Positions 21,023 to 29,336 are shown, counted from the stretch's first letter. The stretch is 64,000 nt of DNA from Arthrobacter sp. zg-Y919 (GCF_030142045.1 NZ_CP126242.1:1364001-1428000), one strand, 5' to 3'. Numbers and translations: made by a program. The notes: generated by a model from the letters alone, not told the origin.

Positions 21023-21757
21023 CTAGATTTCCCCCTTGGACGTTTGTTGCATGGCCAGCCGGGCAAGGTCCTGTAGAGCTTCGGGATTGCCGCGCCAAGG
21101 AGCGCCGTGCCCGGGCAGCACCCAGCTGGCTTCGACGCCCGCGAGCCGGCCGAGGGAATCGAGGGCTGCGTCCGGATCGTCGGTGAACGGTGCGGGCTGA
21201 ATGCCCGACACCCCGGTCAGGACGTGGCGGGTAGTCAGTGCATCGCCGACGAAGACGGCATCCGCGGCCGGAACGTGGACGGCGATGCTGCCCGGCGAAT
21301 GACCAGGCATGCCGATCACCCGTGGTGAGCCAGGCAGCGGAAGGACGTCTCCATCTGCCACCTCTGTGACCTCGGCGAGATATTTTGGGCGCCAGCCACG
21401 CTTACGCAGCCCGTATAGGGCGAACTGAGTCAGAGGGAAAACCCTCCACGGACCCATGGTGGTTTTAGGCTTATTGCCGCCACGGGCACGTTCAGCGTCC
21501 AGGGAGTGCACAAACACAGGTATGCCCATTTTCTGCCGCAGCTTCTCAGCAAAGCCGACATGGTCGCTGTCGCCGTGGGTCAGGATTGCTCCGCGCACAT
21601 CGTCCAGGGGGCGGCCCATTGCCTGCAGCTCGGTGAGCAGGTCCTCCCAATGCCCGGGTAATCCGGTGTCGATAACGGTTACACCATCCTCCGTGTCGAC
21701 CAGATAGGCAGCAACGATGTCATTGCCGATGCGGTGCAGATGAGGTCCGAGTCTCAT
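21023..21757 (-). CDS. MBL-fold metallo-hydrolase
   Basis: This 244-residue protein has the metallo-beta-lactamase fold motif THGDSDHVG (HxxxDH) near residue 61, a preceding TVIDTGLPG strand-loop, a later GHSPGS histidine near residue 154 and a GDALTT aspartate near residue 172. It is cytoplasmic, with no signal peptide. The ATG has a good AAGGAG ribosome site. The specific substrate cannot be told; glyoxalase II-like thioesterases, lactonases and other hydrolases share this pattern. It is separated from the DUF222 gene by 37 bp in the same direction. Confidence 0.85.
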   Translation of the reverse strand: MRLGPHLHRIGNDIVAAYLVDTEDGVTVIDTGLPGHWEDLLTELQAMGRPLDDVRGAILTHGDSDHVGFAEKLRQKMGIPVFVHSLDAERARGGNKPKTTMGPWRVFPLTQFALYGLRKRGWRPKYLAEVTEVADGDVLPLPGSPRVIGMPGHSPGSIAVHVPAADAVFVGDALTTRHVLTGVSGIQPAPFTDDPDAALDSLGRLAGVEASWVLPGHGAPWRGNPEALQDLARLAMQQTSKGEI

Positions 21758-21794
21758 GGGGGCTCCTTATGCAGTCGGGGTATCGGTATCCACG

Positions 21795-23510
21795 TCACGC
21801 TGCCCAAATCAGATCGACAAGGCAGGCTTCGGCGGGTGAGTTTTCAGTGGTCTGGTCTTTGACGGTCCGGTGTTCAATGGTCCGGTCTATACCGGGCAAG
21901 TCTTCGACCAGGCCGGGCACCCGAATCGATGGCGGTTTTCCCGTCAGGGGAGGTGCGGTAGACCGATAGGTATGTCCGGTGGGTGTGGTCGTCTCCACCG
22001 TGCTGCGGAGGCCGGTACCTGTTCCGGTTCCCGTGACGGCAGTCGGCCCATCTGCGGTTGGTCCTCGTGTCCGCGCGCTCCAGCCCGGCGCTTCCTTGGC
22101 ATGGTTGCACGCTTCACACAGGCCTTGCCCGTTGGCCGCACTCGTTGGTCCGCCCCGGCGGTGGGGCTGGATATGGTCCAGATGCCGGATCGGAGCTCCG
22201 CACCAGGGTGTTCTGCAGGTTTGGTCCCGGGTAGCTATAAAACGGGCCAAAGAGGTGGGAAATAACCGCGCATGGGAATCCATCGCCACCAGTTCGCCGG
22301 ATTCCGGGGCCGTATAGAGCCTCCGGATCCAGCGTTCCGCCTCTTTCCCGGATGTACCCCTGCGCGTTGTCAGATGGTTATCCCGGTCCCCATTCCGGGC
22401 TGGGTCCCGGTCCCGCCTCCGATTTCGGTCAAGGTCCCGGGCCCGCTCCCGAACCAGGTTCCGGGCCCACTGAGCCGGAACCGGTCCGTATCCGGGGATC
22501 AACGCTGGTTCGGAATCTCCGGCCAGTAAGGTCCGGTCGGTCATGACCAGCTGAATCTCGACTTTCATCTGGCCCGCGTCCGCCTGGCCCGTGACCCGTT
22601 GCACCAGGGTGTCCGCCATGATCTGACCGCGGCCCCGGGTATCGCCTGCGGCGCGCAGGCGGTCGGCTTCGCGGCAAAGAGCCGCATAAACGCCCACGCC
22701 CTGGGCCACCGGCAGCAATCCGGTCAGGTAGGTCATGGTGTCCGGTGCCGGACGGCAGGAGACGAAGCGTTCGGAAACGGCCTTCGCTGCACGGTTCACC
22801 GCAGCCTGCGGATCCAACCGGTATGCAGCAGCCTTGGTACGGGCAATGATCTGCCGGTCGCCGAGAGACTCCAGGAGCGGGAGATCACCGGCTACTTCCT
22901 CGTCCACGCGCCGGCGGTCCTCCGCAGACAGGCATGCCGTTTCGCGGACCAGCAGCGTCGCACGCCACTCATTAATTTTTCCAAGCGTCAGAGCCTGCAG
23001 CGTGTATGGCATTTCCGTGGTGAGGGCCTTGGCGAAACCGAGCAATCTTCCGCCTTTGTTGGGGGATTCCTTCCTGGCCAGAGCGACCTGCGCTGCGACC
23101 CCGCGGCCCAGATTTTCCCGCTCCACTCCGGCCTGCACCTGCAGGCGGCGCTGCGACGCATCGAATGCCGCAGCGATCCGCGCCTGCGCAGCTGCAGCGG
23201 CTGCCTTAAGCTCTTCCAGCGCACGCAGCTGGTCGATCAAATCCCCGTCTGAGGCGGTGCCTCGTTCGCGCCCGGAAGAGCTGCCGGACTGGGAAATGAG
23301 GCCGGTGAAAGGGGTAACGGCGGGTGCGGCGGGGCCACCGCCTGCGGAAGTGGTGCCCGACGGCAAGCCCGCACCAGCGACAGCATCAGACGGGCCCGTG
23401 GGATCGAGGACAACCTCAGCCAGATACTCCACCCAGGCGCCGAACACCGTGGAGTGGGAACCCAAGGGTGCCCTCTCACGATGCGAAGCAGTGGGGGTGT
23501 ATTCGAACAT
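21795..23510 (-). CDS. DUF222 / HNH endonuclease-domain protein (13E12 type)
   Basis: This 571-residue protein has an N-terminal DUF222-like helical region (about residues 80-310) and a C-terminal HNH nuclease domain: CRTPWCG near residue 436, LDHIQPHRRGG with the catalytic histidine, and LCEACNHAKE near residue 473, giving two CxxC zinc ligand pairs. It belongs to the family of M. tuberculosis REP13E12 proteins, whose function is unknown. A linker near residues 350-380 is rich in Arg-Asp and Arg-Asn repeats and a TGTGTG stretch follows the nuclease domain. A LexA-type box covers the start codon. Several copies per genome are usual. Confidence 0.88.
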   Translation of the reverse strand: MFEYTPTASHRERAPLGSHSTVFGAWVEYLAEVVLDPTGPSDAVAGAGLPSGTTSAGGGPAAPAVTPFTGLISQSGSSSGRERGTASDGDLIDQLRALEELKAAAAAAQARIAAAFDASQRRLQVQAGVERENLGRGVAAQVALARKESPNKGGRLLGFAKALTTEMPYTLQALTLGKINEWRATLLVRETACLSAEDRRRVDEEVAGDLPLLESLGDRQIIARTKAAAYRLDPQAAVNRAAKAVSERFVSCRPAPDTMTYLTGLLPVAQGVGVYAALCREADRLRAAGDTRGRGQIMADTLVQRVTGQADAGQMKVEIQLVMTDRTLLAGDSEPALIPGYGPVPAQWARNLVRERARDLDRNRRRDRDPARNGDRDNHLTTRRGTSGKEAERWIRRLYTAPESGELVAMDSHARLFPTSLARFIATRDQTCRTPWCGAPIRHLDHIQPHRRGGPTSAANGQGLCEACNHAKEAPGWSARTRGPTADGPTAVTGTGTGTGLRSTVETTTPTGHTYRSTAPPLTGKPPSIRVPGLVEDLPGIDRTIEHRTVKDQTTENSPAEACLVDLIWAA

Positions 23511-23523
23511 GTATTCGAGTCTA
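23503..23523 (-). promoter_or_regulatory. SOS box overlapping -10 and start of the DUF222/HNH gene
   Basis: On the plus strand 23503-23518 reads TCGAACATGTATTCGA, which matches the actinobacterial LexA-binding consensus TCGAAC-N4-GTTCGA at 11 of 12 fixed positions. On the gene strand a -10 box TAGACT (23518-23523) ends 7 bp before the ATG, with TTTAGA 17 bp further upstream as a possible -35. LexA bound here would cover the -10 box, the start site and the start codon. Confidence 0.7.
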
Positions 23524-23691
23524 GTCAGTTGAGAGTCGCATCTAAAGGGAAAATTTACGCAACTGACTACCCGTTTTTCCGCGTTTCGGGTCAGGAAATC
23601 AGAGCTTCAGGGTTGTCCTGAATCCCGGCGGCAGGAAGGTCCAGAAGGCCATGCCGGGTGGCTGATCTATGGCCGCGCGGGAGATGGTCGG

Positions 23692-23868
23692 GTGCAAGCG
23701 GTAGGCCCCAGCGGATTACCGGAGCAGTCACCGGAAGCACCAACCACCCGAAGCGCCGCCACGCTGATTGTCCTGGCGCCCTTCATCATCGGACTGTTTG
23801 ACCTCAACATTGTGGAAGTCGGCCCGGGCTACCCCCGTAAGCCGAGCCGGCTGACCAGCCACGCGTAG
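23692..23868 (+). pseudogene. Possible remnant of a DHA2-type MFS transporter N-terminus
   Basis: A 58-residue frame begins with GTG at 23692 (GGGAG 9 bp upstream) and contains TLIVLAPFIIGLFDLNIVEV. This resembles the first transmembrane helix and the LDxTIVNVALP motif of EmrB/QacA-type drug exporters, but it stops after about 58 residues and runs into the end of the opposite-strand kinase gene. It may be a decayed fragment or chance. Otherwise the 23524-23828 gap shows no supported feature. Confidence 0.22.
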
Positions 23869-24812
23869 ATCAACCGTGCGGTGTGCCTGCCGTGGCTGCG
23901 CAGATGCGGACTGGAGGGGACTTCCGGCTTGTTGCCCGAATCGATCATGTAGTTCAGCAGAGCCGCCAGCCAGGCGTCGATATGCCGCGCCGGAACGTCC
24001 CGCGTAAGGAGCGAGCGCTGAAGCTCCGCGTCGACGTCGAACCCGTCGGCACGCACGTAGGGGAGCACCCCGACCCAGTCCAGCCACGGCGCACCGGTAC
24101 CGAGGAAATTCCAGTCACAGATCAGTGCCCGGCCGGAACTGATCAGGATGTTGTCCGGCCGGAGATCACCGTGAATGACGGAGTCGCCGGCCAGGGCTTC
24201 CGGACACAGCTCCAGCAGTTCCTGGAACATCCGGGCTTCAGAAGCCGTCAGGTCCGGGAGGAACCACGGAGCAGGGCCGCCACCGGCCACCGGGGCGAAG
24301 CATGTTGGTACTCCGGCCATATCGTCGGCCACCGGGGTGCCCGCAGCAGCACGGGGAAAGCCGGCCAGAAGCCGGGCGGCTGCGCTGCAGGCAGCTTCCA
24401 GCGCAGCAAGGTCTGCCTGGGTCCAGGGGTGCCCCGGCATGTATCCGTCCACCGCTTCGTAGATCAGCAGCTGCCAGGCAATACCGTCGGCCACCAGGCT
24501 CTCGGTCGCCTGCAGTGCCGGCATGGGCATCCCCGCCGGCATCAGGGGAACCACCTGCGACTCGCGGAGATAGGACGGGTAGATCACCGAGTCCGACGCC
24601 GGTGCGGCCTTCGCGAACACGCGTGCCCCGGCGTCGGACACCAGAACCGCGGCAAAACCCGGCGTGAAACCGCCGCCCGCCGGCTCGACCGAGGTGATGC
24701 TGCCGCCCAGCCGCGTGCTGAAGGTCTCCTGCAGGACCGGCGGAAGGTCGCTCCAGCTGCGGCGCCTGGCGGTGCGGCGGTAATCCGGGATGATCTGCAT
24801 TCGGAACAGCAT
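23829..24812 (-). CDS. Aminoglycoside-phosphotransferase-like kinase
   Basis: This protein of about 327 residues has the choline kinase/aminoglycoside phosphotransferase fold. The catalytic loop VIHGDLRPDNIL (HGDxxxxN) lies near residue 220, and the metal-binding ICDWNFLG (DWN in place of DWE/DFD) near residue 240. The frame extends to 24935 but would then overlap the divergent regulator; the ATG at 24812 is preferred, with a GGTGGGG stretch 9-10 bp upstream, and ATG 24800 is an alternative. The substrate is unknown. Members range from resistance enzymes to metabolic kinases, so a resistance function should not be assumed. Confidence 0.78.
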   Translation of the reverse strand: MLFRMQIIPDYRRTARRRSWSDLPPVLQETFSTRLGGSITSVEPAGGGFTPGFAAVLVSDAGARVFAKAAPASDSVIYPSYLRESQVVPLMPAGMPMPALQATESLVADGIAWQLLIYEAVDGYMPGHPWTQADLAALEAACSAAARLLAGFPRAAAGTPVADDMAGVPTCFAPVAGGGPAPWFLPDLTASEARMFQELLELCPEALAGDSVIHGDLRPDNILISSGRALICDWNFLGTGAPWLDWVGVLPYVRADGFDVDAELQRSLLTRDVPARHIDAWLAALLNYMIDSGNKPEVPSSPHLRSHGRHTARLIYAWLVSRLGLRG

Positions 24813-24887
24813 AGGCCAGCACCCCACCCCGGAACCTGAACTGGAACTGGAATCGAGCCGGAAAGGGAAAGCGCTGCCAAAAATAGG

Positions 24888-24916
24888 TTGTGCACAATTG
24901 AATTTGGGCCTACGGT
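24888..24916 (+). promoter_or_regulatory. Promoter with overlapping inverted repeats for the MarR-family gene
   Basis: TTGTGC (24888-24893) and TACGGT (24911-24916) are 17 bp apart and the -10 box ends 6 bp before the ATG, which suggests a leaderless message. The perfect palindrome TTGTGCACAA (24888-24897) and the AT-rich CAATTGAATTTG (24895-24906) overlap the -35/spacer region. OhrR operators are typically such CAATT/AATTG-type repeats, so autoregulation is likely. Confidence 0.5.
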
Positions 24917-24922
24917 GGGGAA

Positions 24923-25357
24923 ATGAACGAATCACTGCAGCGGCAGGTGTGCTTCTCGCTGTACTCCGCCTCCCGGGCGGCCACGGCCCTCTACCGTCCG
25001 ATGCTCGACGAGCTGGGGCTGACCTACCCGCAGTACCTGGTGATGTCGCTGCTCTGGGAGGAAGACGCCCAAAGCGTCCGGGACCTGGGGGAGGCGCTGG
25101 ACCTGGACTCCGGAACGCTTTCGCCGCTGCTCAAGCGGCTGGAAGCAGCGGAACTGGTGCAGCGCATCCGTGCGGCCGAGGACGAAAGGCGCGTCCGTAT
25201 CCACCTCACCGATGCCGGACGTGCACTTGAACAGCACGCCCGGCAACTGCCGGACCGGCTCGCCGAGTCCGCCGGACTGGCACCGCAGGACCTGGAAAGC
25301 CTGCAGGAGACCCTTGCCAAGGTCACCGCCGCCCTGCGGCAGGCCGTGGCGAAATAG
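24923..25357 (+). CDS. MarR-family regulator, OhrR-like peroxide sensor
   Basis: This 144-residue winged-helix protein resembles OhrR, the organic-hydroperoxide sensor. The N-terminal VCFSLYSASRA places a cysteine at residue 10 in the position of the redox-sensing cysteine of OhrR (CFxLYSASRA). The DNA-binding wing contains LDLDSGTLSPLLKRLE and the EDERRVRIHLTDAG segment typical of MarR proteins. No other cysteine is present, so it would be of the one-cysteine type. An ohr gene is not in the window; the next gene downstream (55 bp) is an NADP(H)-dependent oxidoreductase, its likely target. Confidence 0.87.
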   Translation: MNESLQRQVCFSLYSASRAATALYRPMLDELGLTYPQYLVMSLLWEEDAQSVRDLGEALDLDSGTLSPLLKRLEAAELVQRIRAAEDERRVRIHLTDAGRALEQHARQLPDRLAESAGLAPQDLESLQETLAKVTAALRQAVAK

Positions 25358-25412
25358 TGGCGGACTAACCGCAGCGATTCGTACCATCAACCCCAACAGT
25401 AAGGTTCACTCC

Positions 25413-26426
25413 ATGAGCAGTTACCCCGCAACCGGCCGCGAAATCCAGCTTGCTTCCCGCCCTGAAGGGTGGCCCACGGAGCAGAACTTCCGCCTCGTGG
25501 AGGTCCCTGTCCCCGAGCTGCAGGAGGGCCAGGTCCTGGTCCGAAACCTGCACATGTCCGTGGACCCGTACATGCGCGGGCGGATGAATGATGCCAAGTC
25601 CTATGTACCGCCGTTCCAGCTCGACGCTCCGCTGGAGGGCGGCGCCGTCGGCGAAGTTGTGGAGTCGCGCTCACCGGACCACAGGCCGGGGGACAAGGTG
25701 CTGCACGGACTGGGCTGGCGCGACTACGCCGTCCTGGACGGCCGCCGCGCGCGGGTCATCGACACGGATGCCGCTCCGGCCAGCGCGTACCTGGGTGTGC
25801 TGGGCATGACCGGCGAGACTGCCTATGCCGGCCTGACCAAGGTGGCTGAGTTCAAGGAGGGCGACGTCGTCTTCGTCTCGGGAGCCGCGGGCGCCGTGGG
25901 CGCCGTGGTGGGCCAGATCGCCAAGGCCATGGGGGCCAAGAAGGTCATCGGCAGCGCCGGGTCCGCCGAAAAGGTCCAGCGGCTGCTCGATCTTGGCTTC
26001 GACGAGGCGTTCAACTACCACGACGGCCCCGTGAAGGATTCGCTGAAGAAGGCCGCCGGGGCCGACGGCATTGACGTCTACTTCGACAACGTCGGCGGCG
26101 AGCACCTCGAAGCGGCCCTTTCGGTCATGAACAAGTTCGGCCGGATCGCCATGTGCGGCGCCATCTCGCAGTACAACGATGCGCCCGTCGGCCCGCGCAA
26201 CCTCGCCATTGCCATCGGCAAGGAGATCACACTTCGCGGGTTCCTGGTGGGCAGCTACAAGCAGTACGCCGACGAGTTTGCCGCTCTGATGACCGGCTGG
26301 CTGCAGGAAGGCCTGGTCCGCTACGACGAGACGTTCGTGGACGGACTCGAAAACTCCCCGCAGGCCTTCATCGACCTGATGAAGGGTGCCAACAAGGGCA
26401 AGATGATCGTGAACCTCGGCAAGTAG
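25413..26426 (+). CDS. NADP(H)-dependent oxidoreductase, MDR superfamily
   Basis: This 337-residue medium-chain reductase lacks zinc-ligand motifs and matches the leukotriene B4 dehydrogenase/CurA-like group, which reduces alpha,beta-unsaturated ketones or aldehydes. The cofactor loop SGAAGAVGAVVGQIAKAMG sits near residue 155 and the NVDP-equivalent MSVDPYMRGRM near residue 48. FDNVGGEHLEAAL near residue 229 is another group hallmark. The ATG at 25413 is the start (AAGG upstream); the open frame continues upward only into the regulator gene. Placement after an OhrR-like regulator suggests a role with reactive electrophiles from lipid peroxidation. Confidence 0.88.
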   Translation: MSSYPATGREIQLASRPEGWPTEQNFRLVEVPVPELQEGQVLVRNLHMSVDPYMRGRMNDAKSYVPPFQLDAPLEGGAVGEVVESRSPDHRPGDKVLHGLGWRDYAVLDGRRARVIDTDAAPASAYLGVLGMTGETAYAGLTKVAEFKEGDVVFVSGAAGAVGAVVGQIAKAMGAKKVIGSAGSAEKVQRLLDLGFDEAFNYHDGPVKDSLKKAAGADGIDVYFDNVGGEHLEAALSVMNKFGRIAMCGAISQYNDAPVGPRNLAIAIGKEITLRGFLVGSYKQYADEFAALMTGWLQEGLVRYDETFVDGLENSPQAFIDLMKGANKGKMIVNLGK

Positions 26427-26468
26427 GGATCAACGGCAAGTAGCGATCAGCGGCAAGTAGGGATCAAC
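26418..26468. repeat. Three tandem 17-bp repeats spanning two convergent stop codons
   Basis: The unit GGCAAGTAGGGATCAAC is present at 26418-26434, 26435-26451 (two substitutions) and 26452-26468. The first copy carries the TAG stop of the oxidoreductase; the third carries the TGA stop (plus-strand TCA) of the convergent glycosyltransferase. Confidence 0.9.
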
Positions 26469-27561
26469 GACGACGGCGGCGGCCGGGGAACAGGCGGACA
26501 GCCTCCCCGGCCGCTTCCATGAGCTGGCCTGCGGAGGCACCCCAGCTGTAGTCCGCCGCCCGGTCCACTCCGGCGTCGGACGCCTTCCTCCACCGCCCCG
26601 GCTCCCCAAGCTGCTCCACGGCAGCTGCAAAGCCCGCCGGATCATCCGGATCCACCAGCAGCGCCGCACCGCCGGAAACCTCGCGGAAGATCGGAATGTC
26701 GCTGGCAACCACCGGTGTGCCCACGGCCATGGCCTCAATCACCGGAAGCCCGTAGCCCTCGGCCTTCGAGAGGGTCACCAGCGCCGTGGTGCGGCGCAGG
26801 AGCTGGTCGTACTCCTCATCGGTGACCCCGTTGTGGAACTGCACGCGCGCGCCGGGGGGAACCAGCGCTTCCAGTTCGCTTCGCCGCGCATCGGTAATCC
26901 GGCTGAGCAGGTGCAGGGTGAAGCCCGGCAGATGTTCCATGCCGCGGATGATCGTCTCCACGTTTTTGTACGGCATGAACGAGCCCATATACAGCAGCGA
27001 AGGTTCCGCCCCCGCGTCCGGGTCCCGCGGCACGGCACCCGCCTGGGGTGCGTTGGCCACGATGCGGACCGGGCGTTTCGTCAGCCGGTGGCGGGACATC
27101 AGCGCCCGCGTCGTGTCGCTGATGGTGGCGACGACGTCGGCCCTGTCCAGCAGCAGCCGCTGCGGCCAGTAGGCCAGATGGTAGAGCCGCCACAGCCCCC
27201 GCACCGGAAGGGGCAGGAACGACGGCGGTGTCGGGTTCTGGTAGTAGATCAGGTCATGCAGGGTCAGGATCAACGGATACTTCCGGCCCCAGCTGCACAT
27301 GGTCTGCATGGGGCAGAAGACGGCATCCGCGCCCAGCCGGTTCAGCCGGAAGGCGACGAACAGCTCCGCGGGAGAGAGCGGGCTGTTGATTTTTACCCAC
27401 GGCAGGTCGGGGAGCAGGGCCAGCTGGCGTTCGTCCGAAATCAGCATCACGACGTCGGCATGCGCGCTCACGGCTTCGATCAGGCTGGCCCCGTACCGGC
27501 TGATGCCGTCGTGGTGGTCGATGCGGGTAAACCGGGCGTCTACGGCCAGGCGCAGCCTCAT
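26464..27561 (-). CDS. Glycosyltransferase, GT4-like (GT-B fold)
   Basis: This 365-residue enzyme resembles retaining GT-B glycosyltransferases of the family 4 type. The C-terminal donor domain begins near residue 185 with LLYMGSFMPYKNVETII and has the donor-site block SKAEGYGLPVIEAMAVGTPVVASD (E-x7-E) near residues 263-286. The N-terminal acceptor domain has HDGISRYGASLIEA near residue 17. No membrane segment is present. Donor and acceptor sugars cannot be read from sequence. The ATG overlaps the stop of the upstream hydrolase by 4 bp, and the last residues are a run of arginines. Confidence 0.88.
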   Translation of the reverse strand: MRLRLAVDARFTRIDHHDGISRYGASLIEAVSAHADVVMLISDERQLALLPDLPWVKINSPLSPAELFVAFRLNRLGADAVFCPMQTMCSWGRKYPLILTLHDLIYYQNPTPPSFLPLPVRGLWRLYHLAYWPQRLLLDRADVVATISDTTRALMSRHRLTKRPVRIVANAPQAGAVPRDPDAGAEPSLLYMGSFMPYKNVETIIRGMEHLPGFTLHLLSRITDARRSELEALVPPGARVQFHNGVTDEEYDQLLRRTTALVTLSKAEGYGLPVIEAMAVGTPVVASDIPIFREVSGGAALLVDPDDPAGFAAAVEQLGEPGRWRKASDAGVDRAADYSWGASAGQLMEAAGEAVRLFPGRRRRR

Positions 27562-28487
27562 GTATGCCTCCGGGACAGGAAATCCTCGATCTTTTCGGCT
27601 GCCTCAGCCGGCTTTTCGTAGTGCACCAGATGTCCGACGCCGGGCAGGACGTGCAGCTCCGAATCCGGGACCAGCTCCGCGAGCCGCCGCTGTCCCTTCA
27701 CCGAGCCGATGTCGTCCAGCTCGGCGGCAATCAGCAGCACCGGCATGGGCAGCCGGGCGGCGACGTCGCGCACGGTGTCGCTGATGGACGCACGGAAGGC
27801 ATCCAAAACCACCCGCCGGCTGGCGAAGGCACTGAAATACGCATCGTGCTGGGCGTGGATCCAGCGCCGCAGGCCCGGATCCCGGGTCTTCGCCATCAGC
27901 ATGCTCATGCCGCGGACAATGACCGGGCTGCGCAGCAGCCCCATACCGGGTTTTTCCGGCAGGGCCGCAGCCAGCCGGTAGTAGAGTTCCGCAGCCTTGC
28001 TGGTGATCCCCTTGGGACCCTCCAGCGCAGGCTCGCAGATGGGGTTAACGAGGATCAGCTCACTGATGAGTTCCGGCGACTCCGCCGCAAGGTGCGCGGC
28101 GATGATCGAGCCGAAGGAGTGGCCGAGCAGGACGGTGTCCGGACCCAGGTCCAGGGCGGCCAGCGCGTCCCGGACAAAAGCGGTGTACGCGGGGACGTCG
28201 TGCGGGCGGGGAAGGGCCGCACCGGCGCCGAAACCGGGAAGGTCCGGCACCAGGACACGGTGGCGGGGGAGCGCTTCGACAATCCGCAGCAGCCCGTGGT
28301 GGTCGCCGCGGAAGCCGTGGACCATAAAGATCGGCGGAAGGCCGGCGCCGCCGTCGTTCACTGGTGGGAAGTCCCGGCAGACCTGCTGCGTGCCGTCCAC
28401 CGTAAAGGAGCGCACGGCGGGTGTCCGGGTGAAGGGGGCGGGGGCGCCCGACGGCGTTGGGGTGCGGCGGGCGGCGGTGCCGGACAT
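27558..28487 (-). CDS. Alpha/beta-hydrolase
   Basis: This 309-residue protein has the alpha/beta-hydrolase fold. The oxyanion strand FMVHGFRGDH lies near residue 54, the nucleophile elbow GHSFGS near residue 121, the acid in AAELDDIG near residue 255 and the histidine in GVGHLVHYEKP near residue 283. The substrate is unknown. It is the middle gene of a three-gene minus-strand operon: it starts right after the aldo/keto reductase stop codon and overlaps the glycosyltransferase start by 4 bp. Confidence 0.87.
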   Translation of the reverse strand: MSGTAARRTPTPSGAPAPFTRTPAVRSFTVDGTQQVCRDFPPVNDGGAGLPPIFMVHGFRGDHHGLLRIVEALPRHRVLVPDLPGFGAGAALPRPHDVPAYTAFVRDALAALDLGPDTVLLGHSFGSIIAAHLAAESPELISELILVNPICEPALEGPKGITSKAAELYYRLAAALPEKPGMGLLRSPVIVRGMSMLMAKTRDPGLRRWIHAQHDAYFSAFASRRVVLDAFRASISDTVRDVAARLPMPVLLIAAELDDIGSVKGQRRLAELVPDSELHVLPGVGHLVHYEKPAEAAEKIEDFLSRRHT

Positions 28488-29324
28488 TCAGTTCACCTCG
28501 TCCGGATGGGATCCGGACCGCTGGCCGCGGTCCAGTGCGTTCAATGCTGTCCGGTGCCCGTCGGTCAACCCGAAGGAGTACAGGTCCAGGTTTCCGGCGA
28601 TCCGCTCCGGGGTGCTCGCCTTGGGAATCACGATGTTGCCCAGGTCCAGGTGCCAGCGGAGGATCACCTGCGCCGGGGTGCGGCCCAGTTCTGCGGCAAT
28701 CCGCACGACGACGGGATCCGCCAGAACCGCCCCGCGGCCCAGCGGACTCCACGCGGCCGTGCGGATACCGAGCTGCTGATGCAGCTGGCGCAGTTCCTCC
28801 TGGGCGAGCCAGGGGTGCAGCTCAATCTGGTTTACCGCGGGGACAATTCCGGTCGCGTCCAACAGCTGTTCCAGGTGGGCGGGCTGGAAGTTCGAGACGC
28901 CGATGGCCCGGACCCGGCCCTCGGCGTAGAGCGCCTCAAGCGCACGGTAGGTATCGATGAACAGGCCGCGCTCCGGGCAGGGCCAGTGGATCAGGTAGAG
29001 ATCCAAGTAGTCCAGCCCCAGCCGGGCGAGGGACGCGTCGAAGGCCCGCAGGGTCGAGTCGTAGCCCTGGTCCGTGTTCCAGACCTTGGACGTGACGAAG
29101 AGGTCACTGCGCCCGGCACCGCCTCCGCTTATGAAGGAGTCCAAGGCCTCGCCGACCCCGGCTTCGTTGCCGTACAGGGCTGCAGTGTCGATGTGGCGGT
29201 ACCCCGCCCCGAGGGCGTCCAGGCACAGCCCTGCTGCGGCGTCGGGCGGGATTTTGTATGTACCGAAACCAACCTCGTCCATCAGGACGCCGTTATTGAG
29301 CGGGATTCGCGCTGCAGGCTGCAT
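28488..29324 (-). CDS. Aldo/keto reductase
   Basis: This 278-residue NADPH-dependent reductase has the catalytic tetrad in order: Asp and Tyr in HIDTAALYGNE near residue 45, Lys in TSKVWN near residue 79, and His in LIHWPCPE near residue 112. The cofactor-binding end has IVIPKASTPERI near residue 240. It resembles the 2,5-diketo-gluconate reductase subgroup. A TAAAGT -10 box ends 6 bp before the ATG, suggesting a leaderless transcript. It is the first gene of the operon with the hydrolase and glycosyltransferase. Confidence 0.92.
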   Translation of the reverse strand: MQPAARIPLNNGVLMDEVGFGTYKIPPDAAAGLCLDALGAGYRHIDTAALYGNEAGVGEALDSFISGGGAGRSDLFVTSKVWNTDQGYDSTLRAFDASLARLGLDYLDLYLIHWPCPERGLFIDTYRALEALYAEGRVRAIGVSNFQPAHLEQLLDATGIVPAVNQIELHPWLAQEELRQLHQQLGIRTAAWSPLGRGAVLADPVVVRIAAELGRTPAQVILRWHLDLGNIVIPKASTPERIAGNLDLYSFGLTDGHRTALNALDRGQRSGSHPDEVN

Positions 29325-29330
29325 AGGACG

Positions 29331-29336
29331 ACTTTA
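29331..29336 (-). promoter_or_regulatory. -10 box for the aldo/keto reductase operon
   Basis: On the minus strand TAAAGT is followed by 6 bp and the ATG. A weak -35 (TTCGGC) lies 18 bp upstream. No ribosome site is present in the six bases, so the message is probably leaderless. Confidence 0.45.

Noticed and set aside
24238..24897. Antibiotic-resistance gene
   Set aside because: The kinase fold is shared by many metabolic enzymes and nothing in context indicates drug modification; the frames within the gene on other phases are shadows.
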